Under the pieces are notes generated by a model. That model had not been told where the DNA came from. It was given only the letters and a program-made list of their open reading frames with translations, and ran no database searches. This document shows, in pieces, positions 53,294-61,640 of a DNA stretch of 64,000 nt. Every line of letters begins with the position of its first letter. Position 1 is the stretch's first letter. The translations under genes were made by a program, and so were the position numbers. Origin of the DNA: AC-32 sp963763475 (GTDB lineage Bacteria > Actinomycetota > Thermoleophilia > Gaiellales > Gaiellaceae). The stretch covers positions 1-64,000 of the forward strand of contig CAVXOR010000006.1 in assembly GCA_963763475.1 (NCBI GenBank). The letters run 5' to 3'.

Positions 53294-54210
53294 ACGTCGT
53301 CGTGCTCGCAGGCGGGCTCGGGGGCTCGCGCCTGGCGCGCGCCCTCGCCGAGACGATCGATCCGGGTGACCTGACGATCGTCGGCAACGTCGGCGACGAC
53401 GTCGAGATCCTCGGCCTACACGTCTCGCCCGACCTGGACACGATCCTCTACACGCTCACCGGGCGGCTCGACGAGGCCAGGGGCTGGGGTCGCGAGCACG
53501 AGACCTGGAACGCCCTCGACACGGTCGCCGAGCTCGGCGGCGAGAGCTGGTTCCGCCTCGGCGACCTCGATCTCGGCGTCCATCTCGTCCGCACCGAGGC
53601 ACTGCGTCGCGGCGAGCCGCTCTCGGCGGTCACCGCTAGGATCGCGCAGGCGCTCGGCCTCGGGCCTGCGTTGCTTCCCGCTACCGACGAGCGGCTGCGC
53701 ACGTGGCTCAGCACGCCGGCCGGCGAGCTCCCGTTCCAGGAGTGGTTCGTCGCGCGCCGGCACCGGGACGAGGTGGACGGCGTCCGCTTCGAAGGAGCCG
53801 AGGCAGCGCGGCCCGCGCCCGGCGTGCTCGAGGCCCTCGAGGCCGCCGACCTGATCGCGATCGCGCCGAGCAACCCGTTCGTCAGCGTCGGCCCGATCCT
53901 GGCGGTTGCGGGGATCAGCGAGGCGCTCGCGCAGCGTTCCGTGCCGGCCGTCGCCGTCAGCCCGCTGATCGGCGGCGAGGCGGTACGCGGCCCGGCGGCG
54001 CGGATGCTGTCGCGCCTGCGGGGTGGAACCGGCCCGCAGCACGTGAATGACTGTTACGAGGGCCTGATCGACGCGCTGGTGATCGACGAGGCCGACGCGG
54101 AGTCCGAAGCGGGCGTGCGCACGATCGTCACGCGCACGCTGATGGAGGACGCCGAGGGCCGCCGCAGGGTGGCCGACGCGGTGCTCGAGTCGGCAGCGGC
54201 GCTGCGGTGA
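53290..54210 (+). CDS. fbiA: F420 precursor transferase (CofD/FbiA)
   Basis: 306 residues from GTG 53290. NVVVLAGGLGGSRLARALAE, LTIVGNVGDDVEILGLHVSP, DLDTILYTLTGRLDEARGWG, WFRLGDLDLGVHLVRTEALR, QEWFVARRHRDEV and IAIAPSNPFVSVGPIL are CofD/FbiA signatures. It couples the activated phospho-enolpyruvyl/lactyl group to the deazaflavin Fo to give F420-0. The GTG start overlaps the fbiD stop and the stop overlaps the next GTG. Confidence 0.93.
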   Translation: MNVVVLAGGLGGSRLARALAETIDPGDLTIVGNVGDDVEILGLHVSPDLDTILYTLTGRLDEARGWGREHETWNALDTVAELGGESWFRLGDLDLGVHLVRTEALRRGEPLSAVTARIAQALGLGPALLPATDERLRTWLSTPAGELPFQEWFVARRHRDEVDGVRFEGAEAARPAPGVLEALEAADLIAIAPSNPFVSVGPILAVAGISEALAQRSVPAVAVSPLIGGEAVRGPAARMLSRLRGGTGPQHVNDCYEGLIDALVIDEADAESEAGVRTIVTRTLMEDAEGRRRVADAVLESAAALR

Positions 54211-54828
54211 AGGTCGCGATCATCGGCGGCACGGGCTCCTTCGGCCGCGCGCTCGCGCGGCGGCTGAGGCTGCTCGGCGAGGACGTCTACATCGGCTCGC
54301 GTGACGCGGAGCGGGCACGGGAGAGGGCGCTCGAGCTGGGCGTCGAGGGCGGCACGAACGAGGACGTCGTCCGCGGCGTCGATCTCGTCGTGCTGGCGAC
54401 GAAGTCGAACGCCGCGCTGGAGACGGCGGCCGCACTGGCCGACGCGATCGGCGAGACGCCCGTGCTCTGCGTGGCGAGCGATCTGCGCTTCACCGACATC
54501 GGGATCGTGCCCCGGCCTGGAGGAGGGCTCGCTGGCCGAGCACGTCGCCAAGGTCATCCGTGCGCCACTCGCCTCGGGCCTGCAGACGGTCTCGGCGATC
54601 GATCTCTCGGGTCCGGAGCCCCCCGACCAGGACGCCCTGATCTGCGGGGACGACCCGGCTGCCAAGCAGCTCGCGCTCCAGCTGGCCGGACGTCTTGTCG
54701 GAGGACGCGCGCTCGACGTCGGCCCGCTCGCGAACTCGCGCGCCCTGGAGGGCATGACCGCCGTGATCCTGAACGTGAACAAGGAGCTCGGCGTCCACGC
54801 GGGCCTCCGCATCACCGGCCTGCCGTGA
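54207..54828 (+). CDS. F420:NADPH oxidoreductase-like reductase, one indel
   Basis: GTG 54207; 206 residues after removing one C from the CCCC at 54509-54512. KVAIIGGTGSFGRALARRLR is the NADP-binding fold, with IGSRDAERARERALEL supplying phosphate-binding residues. VVLATKSNAALETAAALADA continues; after the repair IGIVPGLEEGSLAEHVAK and ALDVGPLANSRALEGMTAVI, a characteristic C-terminal motif of F420-dependent NADP reductases (Fno/NpdG). It moves hydride between NADPH and F420 in the cytoplasm. Linked to F420 synthesis genes by GTGA overlaps on both sides. The homopolymer error is typical of long reads. Confidence 0.82.
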
Positions 54829-55547
54829 TCTCGATCCGGCCGGTCGAGGGGCTGCCGGAGATCGAGCAGGGCGCCGACCTCGGCGCGCTGATCGCGGAGC
54901 GGGTGGAGCTGGCGGACGGCGACGTGCTCGTGGTCGCGCAGAAGGCGGTCTCGAAGGCCGAGGGCCGGATCGTGCGGCTGGAGGAGGTCGAGCCGTCCGA
55001 GCGCGCACGCGAACTGGCGGGCGGGGAAGACCCGCGCCGGCTCGAGGTGATCCTGCGCGAGTCGGCGCGGATCGTCCGCAGCCGGCCGCCGCTCGTGATC
55101 GCCGAGACACGGCACGGATTCGTCTGCGCCTCCGCGGGCGTCGACTCCTCGAACGCGCCCGAGGCCGGCACCGTCGTCCTGCTGCCCGAGGACCCGGACG
55201 CCTCGGCGGCCAGGCTGCGCGAGCGGCTGCGAGAGCTCACCGGCGCAGAGGTGGGCGTGATCGTCAGCGACTCCTTCGGCCGCGCCTGGAGGCAAGGCAC
55301 CACCGATGTCGCGATCGGGGTCGCCGGGATCCGGCCGCTGCTCGACCTCGCGGGCACGCGTGACTCCGTCGGCTACGAGCTGCACGCGACCGTGATCGCC
55401 GTGGCCGACGAGCTCGCAGGTGCAGCGCAGCTCGTCCTGGGTAAGACCGACGGCGTGCCGGCAGCGGTGATCACCGGGTTCGACGCAGGCGGCACCGGCA
55501 GTGCGTGCGATCTCGTCATGCCCGCCGACCGCGATCTCTTCCGGTGA
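54825..55547 (+). CDS. cofE: F420-0:gamma-glutamyl ligase
   Basis: 240 residues from GTG 54825. SIRPVEGLPEIEQGADLGAL, GDVLVVAQKAVSKAEGRIVR, RLEVILRESARIVRSRPPLV, FVCASAGVDSSNAPEAGTVV, GVIVSDSFGRAWRQGTTDVA and LHATVIAVADELAGAAQLVL are CofE motifs. It adds glutamates to F420-0. The protein is only the ligase; the nitroreductase-like second domain of mycobacterial FbiB is absent. Confidence 0.92.
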   Translation: MISIRPVEGLPEIEQGADLGALIAERVELADGDVLVVAQKAVSKAEGRIVRLEEVEPSERARELAGGEDPRRLEVILRESARIVRSRPPLVIAETRHGFVCASAGVDSSNAPEAGTVVLLPEDPDASAARLRERLRELTGAEVGVIVSDSFGRAWRQGTTDVAIGVAGIRPLLDLAGTRDSVGYELHATVIAVADELAGAAQLVLGKTDGVPAAVITGFDAGGTGSACDLVMPADRDLFR

Positions 55548-55993
55548 GCGAGCAGCGGTCCCCGGAGGACCTCGACCGGGAGCTGATCGAGCTCCTGAAC
55601 GAGCTGCGCGTGGCTCTTCCCGGCGTCCAGGTGCTGTTCGCGTTCCTGCTCGCGGTGCCGTTCGCGAACGGCTGGACGCGTGTCACGGAGCTGCAGCGCG
55701 ACGTCTTCTTCCTCGCCTTCATCGCGACCGCCGCGGCCTCGATCCTGCTGATCGCGCCCTCGTCCTACCACCGGCTGCGCTGGCGCGCGGGCGACAAGGA
55801 GCAGATGCTGCGCACCTCGAATCGGCTCGCGATCGCCGGCACGGTCTTCCTGGCGCTCGGCATGACGGCGGTCGTCTTCCTGATCGGCGACATCCTCTTC
55901 GACGCGTGGTGGGCGGCGCTCACGACCGCCCTCGTCGCCGGCGGCTTCGCCTGGTTCTGGTACGGGCTGCCGCTGCTGCGCCGCGCGGACTAG
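55544..55993 (+). CDS. DUF6328-type four-helix membrane protein
   Basis: 149 residues from GTG 55544, overlapping the cofE stop. After a charged N-terminus (SEQRSPEDLDRELIELLNEL) come four membrane helices (VQVLFAFLLAVPFANGW, VFFLAFIATAAASILLIAPS, RLAIAGTVFLALGMTAVVFL, WWAALTTALVAGGFAWFWYG) with YHRLRWRAGDKE between the second and third. This is the DUF6328 layout. Function unknown; it may simply be carried with the F420 operon. Its stop interlocks with the convergent ureohydrolase gene (CTAG 55990-55993). Confidence 0.75.
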   Translation: MSEQRSPEDLDRELIELLNELRVALPGVQVLFAFLLAVPFANGWTRVTELQRDVFFLAFIATAAASILLIAPSSYHRLRWRAGDKEQMLRTSNRLAIAGTVFLALGMTAVVFLIGDILFDAWWAALTTALVAGGFAWFWYGLPLLRRAD

Positions 55994-56952
55994 CCGCGCC
56001 TACTCAGCGCGATCCCGTTCAGGATCTCGCGCACGATCCGGTCGGCGACGAGGGCGGTGACGTCGGCCGAGCCGACGGCGGTCGGGATCACCTCGACCAC
56101 CTCGGCGCCCGCGAGCTCGAGCCGCCGCGCGACCTCGCGGCAGGCCCAGAGCAGGTCGCCGCTCGTCATCCCTCCGGGCTCGGGAGTGCCAGTGCCCGGC
56201 GCGAAGGCCGGGTCGAGCACGTCCACGTCGACGGTCAGGTAGACGGGCCCGTCGCCGACGAGCTCGACCGTCCGCTCGACCACGGTCTCGATCCCGAGCT
56301 CGCGAACGTCGTGCATGAAGAAGCTCGTGATCCCCTGCTCGGTCTGCCACGAGAACTCGCGCTCGCCTGGCCAGTAGCCGCGCAGGCCGATCTGCACGTA
56401 GCGCGCCGGCACGACCTTGCCGTCCTCGACCAGCCGGAACATCGGCGTCCCGTGCGAGAGCTCGACGCCGAACACCTCGCGGCCGGTGTCGGTGTGCGTG
56501 TCGAAGTGGACGAGGCCGACGGGCCCGCGGCGCGCGGCGACGGCCCGGACGTCCGGCTCGGCGATCGAGTGGTCGCCGCCGAGCACGATCGGCAGCAGGC
56601 CGGCGTCGAGCACCTGGCCGACGAGCTCCTCGATCGCCTCGTGCGAGCGGGGTGCGTCGGCGGGGAGCACGGCCGCGTCGCCGAAATCGACGATCTTCAG
56701 CTCCTCGAAGGCGTCGACCTTCGACTCGAGATGCGGGCCGGGCGGGCACGAGGCGGCTCGGATCGCTCGCGGCCCGAAACGGGCGCCGGGCCGGTCGGAA
56801 ACGAGATCGTCAGTCGGCGCCCCGACGATCGCGACCTCGAAGCCGGCCAGCTCGGCCGGGTCCTGGGTGTACGGCGCGCCGCCGTAGGTGAGCAGGCCGG
56901 CGTAGTCGGGCTTCTCGCCGTACGGCCGCCAGCGCTCGAGCGGGTCGATCAC
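55990..56952 (-). CDS. agmatinase / ureohydrolase family protein
   Basis: 320 residues from GTG 56952. The manganese-site motifs are LPIVLGGDHSIAEPDVRAVA, LVHFDTHTD (canonical DAHxD with Thr for Ala), and VYLTVDVDVLDPAFAPGTGT then PEPGGM. VAIVGAPTDDLVSDRPGARF and GPRAIRAAS are also family-typical. Such enzymes hydrolyse agmatine, guanidinobutyrate or related guanidines to an amine and urea. Which substrate is not readable. GACAAT lies 6 nt before the start. Confidence 0.85.
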   Translation of the reverse strand: MIDPLERWRPYGEKPDYAGLLTYGGAPYTQDPAELAGFEVAIVGAPTDDLVSDRPGARFGPRAIRAASCPPGPHLESKVDAFEELKIVDFGDAAVLPADAPRSHEAIEELVGQVLDAGLLPIVLGGDHSIAEPDVRAVAARRGPVGLVHFDTHTDTGREVFGVELSHGTPMFRLVEDGKVVPARYVQIGLRGYWPGEREFSWQTEQGITSFFMHDVRELGIETVVERTVELVGDGPVYLTVDVDVLDPAFAPGTGTPEPGGMTSGDLLWACREVARRLELAGAEVVEVIPTAVGSADVTALVADRIVREILNGIALSRRG

Positions 56953-57002
56953 CGCACGATTGTCGCCCGCGGCGGCGGACTACGCCAGGCAAAGGGTCTT
57001 CC

Positions 57003-57031
57003 TTGACGGTGTGGAGAGGGAGTTGTAGCGT
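57003..57031 (+). promoter_or_regulatory. vegetative-type promoter for the metallopeptidase gene
   Basis: TTGACG (57003-57008) and TAGCGT (57026-57031) are spaced by exactly 17 bases. This is the best -35/-10 pair in the window and differs from the leaderless elements by giving a leader of about 225 nt. Confidence 0.6.
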
Positions 57032-57264
57032 CGGTCACTAGCCAGGGGTGCGCGTTGCGGCCGTCGTGCCTGGATGCCGATCGAGGATCGATCGCATGGT
57101 GCAAACGGCTCGGCCGCGAGCAGCAAAGTGTTGGCAGCAGAAGGTTGTCGGCCGCGCTGAACCCCTTAGCTCGCAAGATCGGTGTCGCTCGCCGCCCCCG
57201 GCCGAGTCCAACCGCCTTCGAAAGAGGAGAGCTCTAGCGAGGCTAGAGGTCGGAAAGGACCGGG
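57032..57264 (+). other. long 5' leader of the metallopeptidase gene
   Basis: With the promoter region this is the only gene-free gap above 300 bases (56953-57264). It contains no convincing gene. A 7-bp hairpin with a 3-base loop lies at 57232-57248, directly before the ribosome site GGAAAGGA (57252-57259), so it could influence translation. I could not match it to a known riboswitch. Confidence 0.4.
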
Positions 57265-59955
57265 ATGCACCAGCACTACGACTCCGCGACGCAGACCTAC
57301 ATCAACACCGACGAGCAGGGAATCGTTCGCGGCCTGACCCCCGAAGAGCCGATTGCCTCCGACGCCGACACGCCCCAGGACGCAGCTCAGGAGTACCTGG
57401 AGCAACACGCCGAGCTGCTGGGAGTCGAGCCTGCTGCGCTCGAGAACCTCACCGCCGAGCGCGAGGCCCAGCCCGTGGACGCGGGGAGCGAGTTCCGCAT
57501 CCACACTGAAAAACAGCAGTTCGACACGACCACAGTCGCCTATGACCAGACCTACTTCGGGCTCCCGGTCTGGGAGGCGAGCGTGGCGGTGCACGTCAAG
57601 CACGACCCGTATCGGGTCGTCGCCGCGAGCTCGACCCGCCATCCGGAGCTGACGGCCAAGCGGCCGCCGGCGCGGGCACTCGAGCGCTTCAAGGAGATCG
57701 ACGAGCCGACCCTGGCCTCGCTCCTCGGGCTCAAGCCGGGCTCGAAGGCCGCCAAGTCGCTGAAGATCACCGGGAGGCGGCTGGTCGTCTACCAGTACGA
57801 GGCGGCGAAACGCCAGCCAGACGCTGAGAGCCAGGGGGAGGACGAGCTCGTCGCGCACGACCACCCGACGCTGCCGCTCCCGGCGTTGCCTGCGGCGATC
57901 GTCGAGGACGGCCACTACGTCTCGGCGCTCGTGCACTTCGAGCTCGGGACGGGCCCCTTCCCGGCGCTCAACTGGCGGGCGATCATCGACGTGGCCACCG
58001 GGGCCGTCCTCCATCTGCGGCCGTTCGTGGACGATGTGAGCGCACTCGTCTTCGCGGAGGATCCGATCACGACCACGCCGAGCGGACCGCTTCCGAACGC
58101 CGCGAACACGCTCCTGAACCCGAAGCGCACGAGCGTTCCGCTGCAAGGGCTGAATCCGCCGTCCAACGGCACGCAGGCCCTGCAGGGCGCGATCGTCACC
58201 GTTTCCGACGTCGAGTCGCCGGCGGTTGCGCCGCCCACGACCACGACCGGGAACAACTTCGACTTCGACTCACGCACGAACGAGTTCGCAGCCGCGAACG
58301 CGTACTACCACTGCGACCGGTTCTTCCGGCTCGTGGCGGGAATGGGCTTCTCACTCCCGGCCTACTTCGGGCCAACGCCCTTCCCGAGCCCGGTCGACCA
58401 CCGCGGCTTCGGCGGCACCGGGAACGTGATCAACGCCCACTGCCTTGGCCTCGCCGGTGGAACGGGCATCCTGCAGACCGCCTTCGCCCTGGCCGACCTC
58501 GGCGACCTGACGCATCCGATCGGAATCGCGTGCGACTGGCGCGTCGTGCTGCACGAGCTGGGCGGCCACGGGATCCTCTACCCGCACGTCCACTCGCCCA
58601 ACTTCGGCTTCTCGCACAGTGCCGGAGACAGCTTCGCGGCGATCCTCAATGACCCGATCTCCGCGGCTCCGGACCGGTTCGTGACCTTCCCGTGGGTGAA
58701 CATCGGGAGGCGCCACGACCGTCCGGTGAACGGCTGGGCGTGGTACGGCCTGAACGACGTCGGCGGCTACTCGACCGAGCAGATCCTCGCGACGACGCAC
58801 TTCCGCATCTACCGCTCGCTCGGGGGCGACGCAGCACTTCCCGCGGGGCTCGGCAGCCGGAAGTTCGCCGCCCGGTTCGTGTCGTACCTGATCCTCCGCG
58901 CAGTCGGCAGCCTCACGCCGGCGACCAATCCGCCGAAGGTCGATCAGGGCTGGGTCCAGGCACTGCTCGCGGCCGACCTCGGCGACTGGACGACCGAGGG
59001 CCACATCGGCGGCGCCTACGGGAAGGTGATCCGCTGGGCCTTCGAGAAGCAGGGCCTGTACCAGCCCACGGGAACGGTGCCGCCGGTCAGCACGGTGGGT
59101 CAGCCGCCGCCGGTCGACGTGTACATCGACGACGGCCGGCACGGGGAGTACCAGTACCAGCCGGTTCACTGGGAGTGCCAGGCAATCTGGAACCGACGCC
59201 ACGCGGACGGCCAGACGACCCATCAGAACCCGGTTGTCGGCGTCACCAACTACGCGTACGTGAAGATCAAGAACCGGGGCACCCACAAGGCGGGGGGCGT
59301 GGTCGTGAAGGCGTTCCACGCGAACCCGACCATCGGCCTCGTCTATCCCACCGACTGGCAGCCGATGGCGACCGCTCAGCTCGCCGCTCCGAACCTCGCT
59401 CCGAACAACGCGGTCGAGGAGATTGTCGGGCCGTTCAAGTGGAAGCCGTCCCAGGTCGGCCACGAGTGCATGTTCATGATCGTCTCGGCGAAGGGCGACA
59501 CGAGCAACGTCAGCAACTTCTCGCCCGGCGAGACGATCCCGGAGTGGCGCCTCGTGCCCCACGACAACAACATCGGCCAGCGCAACGTCGTTCCGGTCCC
59601 CTTCAAGAACCACAAGGACTGGATGAAGGCCGTCGGGAAGCTGCGCTTCACCCTCAAGAACCCGAACCGCCGCGCGGCGAAGATGCTGCTCGTCCCGACA
59701 CTGCCGCGCGTGCTGGTCAAGCGCGGCTGGAAGCTCGAGCTCCTCTCCGCCGCCGGCAGCCCGCTCAAGCAGGGCTCGCTCAAGCTCGGGCCCGGGAAGA
59801 GCGCCGATCTCTCGATGCGACTCGTGCCGGGCGAGCCGTTCACGGCCGCCGAGGTCGCGAAGTGGAGGGACGCGCTGATCAGAATCGAGGGCTACGCCGA
59901 CTCGATCCTGATCGGGGGCATGACCTACCCGATGGCTCCCCGGCAGGAGGGCTAG
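57265..59955 (+). CDS. large putative metallopeptidase (M4/M36-like layout, HExxxH site)
   Basis: 896 residues from ATG 57265, 5 nt after a strong ribosome site. Residues ~35-130 resemble an FTP/PepSY-type propeptide (VEPAALENLTAEREAQPVDA, FDTTTVAYDQTYFGLPVWEA). The catalytic region contains NVINAHCLGL, WRVVLHELGGHGILYPHVH (His430, Glu431, His435) and GFSHSAGDSFAAILNDP. In fungalysins the site is HExxH; here there is one extra residue (HELGGH), as in M49 HEXXGH. After ~605 a CARDB-like domain (YVKIKNRGTHKAGGVVVKAF) and further beta domains follow. No signal peptide is visible, which is odd for this layout. Zinc peptidase activity is inference. Confidence 0.65.
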   Translation: MHQHYDSATQTYINTDEQGIVRGLTPEEPIASDADTPQDAAQEYLEQHAELLGVEPAALENLTAEREAQPVDAGSEFRIHTEKQQFDTTTVAYDQTYFGLPVWEASVAVHVKHDPYRVVAASSTRHPELTAKRPPARALERFKEIDEPTLASLLGLKPGSKAAKSLKITGRRLVVYQYEAAKRQPDAESQGEDELVAHDHPTLPLPALPAAIVEDGHYVSALVHFELGTGPFPALNWRAIIDVATGAVLHLRPFVDDVSALVFAEDPITTTPSGPLPNAANTLLNPKRTSVPLQGLNPPSNGTQALQGAIVTVSDVESPAVAPPTTTTGNNFDFDSRTNEFAAANAYYHCDRFFRLVAGMGFSLPAYFGPTPFPSPVDHRGFGGTGNVINAHCLGLAGGTGILQTAFALADLGDLTHPIGIACDWRVVLHELGGHGILYPHVHSPNFGFSHSAGDSFAAILNDPISAAPDRFVTFPWVNIGRRHDRPVNGWAWYGLNDVGGYSTEQILATTHFRIYRSLGGDAALPAGLGSRKFAARFVSYLILRAVGSLTPATNPPKVDQGWVQALLAADLGDWTTEGHIGGAYGKVIRWAFEKQGLYQPTGTVPPVSTVGQPPPVDVYIDDGRHGEYQYQPVHWECQAIWNRRHADGQTTHQNPVVGVTNYAYVKIKNRGTHKAGGVVVKAFHANPTIGLVYPTDWQPMATAQLAAPNLAPNNAVEEIVGPFKWKPSQVGHECMFMIVSAKGDTSNVSNFSPGETIPEWRLVPHDNNIGQRNVVPVPFKNHKDWMKAVGKLRFTLKNPNRRAAKMLLVPTLPRVLVKRGWKLELLSAAGSPLKQGSLKLGPGKSADLSMRLVPGEPFTAAEVAKWRDALIRIEGYADSILIGGMTYPMAPRQEG

Positions 59956-59967
59956 ACACGGTCGGTT

Positions 59968-60002
59968 CCGAGGGGGCCGCCACTCGCGGGCGGCCCCCTC
60001 GG
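59968..60002. terminator. two-way hairpin terminator
   Basis: A perfect 14-bp inverted repeat (59968-59981 and 59989-60002, 7-base loop) lies between the convergent metallopeptidase and MFS genes and can serve both. No T run follows on either side. Confidence 0.75.
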
Positions 60003-60008
60003 CCGGCA

Positions 60009-61640
60009 TCACAAGGCGGTCGTCGCGCGCTGCGAGGGCAGGCGCTCGTCGACGAGCCGGTCGGCCTCGCGCGCGGCGCGCGGATGCGAGCCGACGCTGG
60101 CGAGGAAGCGAGCCTTCCCGAGCGCGTACAGACGCGAATCGGTGTGCGCCGTGACGGTCGCGGTTCGGGGAACGTCGCGCAGCAGCGCGATCTCGCCGAA
60201 GCCGTCGCCGCGCGTCAGGTGCCTCAGCTCCCGGCCCTCGCACTCGACCTCGAGCTCGCCTTCGGCGACGACGTAGAAGCGGTCGCCCGGCTCGCCCTCC
60301 CTGACCACCGTCGTGCCGGCCGGCACGCGCGTCTCGTTGAGCCCGTGCGCGAGGCCCTCGAGCTCCGGGGCCCCCAGAGGGGCGAACAGCGGCAGCGAGC
60401 GGAGCAGCGAGATCTCGACGACGGGCACCGGCGCGCGACGCTCGATCTCGGCCAGCGTGCGCGCGGAGAGAGCCACCGAGACCGGCAGCAGGGCGCCGAT
60501 CCCGGCGATCGCCCAGCGCGGCCCAGCGAGCGCAACCAGGGCGGGCGTCAGGAGCGAGCCGATCGCGAGGCACGCCATCGACAGCCCTTCGAGCACTCCG
60601 AAGACGCGAGACAGCACGTCGGTCGGCGCCGTCCGTTGCAGGAGCGTTCTGCCGGCGACGTCGAGCAGCGAACGCGCGGCCCCGGCGGCGGCGAGCAGCA
60701 GAAGCGCCCCACCGACGGTCGGCCAGGCCGCGAGCACCACGAAGGCCGCGCCCCAGACGAGAACGCCCAGGACGAGCGGCGGCAACAGCCGGCGCCGCCC
60801 GACCAGCGCGGCCGTGACCGCGATTCCCGCCACGCCGCCGGCGCCGAAGGCGGCGTTCAGGTAACCCGCGGCCGAGCCGCCGAGGTCGAGCACGGAGATC
60901 GCGAGCACGACGTAGAGCACGTCGAGCGCGCCGATCGCGACGAACTGGCCGCCGAGGAGGCCGACCAGCACGCGTGCCGAGGGCTCGCGCGCGAGCACCC
61001 GGAAGCCGGCCAGCGTCTCCTCCAGCGCGGGCAGCGCGTCGTGGGCCGGCGACGGGCCGCGGACGCGGGCGACGAGCAGCGCCGACACACCGGCCACGAG
61101 AGCCATCACGGCGAAGACCCAGCCCGGCGAGGCGACGGCGAGCAGCACGCCGGCCAGGGCCGGAGCGGCGAGCACGCTGACGCTCTCGATCCAGCCGGAG
61201 ACCACGTTGGTCGCGGTCAGCTCGTCGGGCATCCGGGCAAGCGCGGGTACGAGCGCGGCCTGGGTGGGGCGCGTGATCGTGACTGCGGTCGCAGCAACAG
61301 CTGCCAGCGCGTAGGCAATGAGCGCCGGCCCCCCGGCGAGCAGGGCAACGGCGGCGGCGCCCATCGCCAGCGCCTGCGCCAGGTAGCCGAGCGCGAGCAC
61401 GCGGCCGGGTGGGTGCCGGTCGGCGAGCACCGACGCGAACGGCGCGAACAGCGCCGCGGGCACGAGCTGCGCGACCGCTACGAGCCCGGCCTCCGTTGCG
61501 CCGCCGCGCTCGTAGGCGTAGACCAGCATCGCGATCCACACGCCCCACTCGGCCGCGTTGAAGCCGGCGAAGGCGAGCTCGACGCGCCGCAGCTCCGGGT
61601 TGCGGAACACGCCGCTGAGGACGACGTATGCCCGTCTCAC
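60009..61640 (-). CDS. MFS transporter with C-terminal cyclic-nucleotide-binding domain
   Basis: 543 residues from GTG 61640. Residues ~20-395 form about 12 membrane helices of the MFS fold (VELAFAGFNAAEWGVWIAML, ASVLADRHPPGRVLALGYLA with the loop 2-3 D-R-x-x-x-G-R motif, RTLLQRTAPTDVLSRVFGVL). Residues ~412-525 are a cNMP-binding domain: LLRSLPLFAPLGAPELEGLA, GTTVVREGEPGDRFYVVAEG, and the phosphate-binding cassette GFGEIALLRDVPRTATV (480-496) with the canonical Glu and Arg. Cargo unknown; the neighbour suggests an amine or amino acid. GTGA overlap couples it to the decarboxylase gene, which has the same kind of C-terminal domain. Confidence 0.88.
   Translation of the reverse strand: MRRAYVVLSGVFRNPELRRVELAFAGFNAAEWGVWIAMLVYAYERGGATEAGLVAVAQLVPAALFAPFASVLADRHPPGRVLALGYLAQALAMGAAAVALLAGGPALIAYALAAVAATAVTITRPTQAALVPALARMPDELTATNVVSGWIESVSVLAAPALAGVLLAVASPGWVFAVMALVAGVSALLVARVRGPSPAHDALPALEETLAGFRVLAREPSARVLVGLLGGQFVAIGALDVLYVVLAISVLDLGGSAAGYLNAAFGAGGVAGIAVTAALVGRRRLLPPLVLGVLVWGAAFVVLAAWPTVGGALLLLAAAGAARSLLDVAGRTLLQRTAPTDVLSRVFGVLEGLSMACLAIGSLLTPALVALAGPRWAIAGIGALLPVSVALSARTLAEIERRAPVPVVEISLLRSLPLFAPLGAPELEGLAHGLNETRVPAGTTVVREGEPGDRFYVVAEGELEVECEGRELRHLTRGDGFGEIALLRDVPRTATVTAHTDSRLYALGKARFLASVGSHPRAAREADRLVDERLPSQRATTAL

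Noticed and set aside
57032..57264. Small gene in the metallopeptidase leader (ATG near 57073)
   Set aside because: The frame is short, poor in protein-like composition and lacks a ribosome site; it is better seen as leader RNA.
58351..61548. Very long minus-strand open frame across the metallopeptidase and MFS genes
   Set aside because: It is an antisense shadow of GC-rich coding DNA; only the frames with domain motifs are kept.
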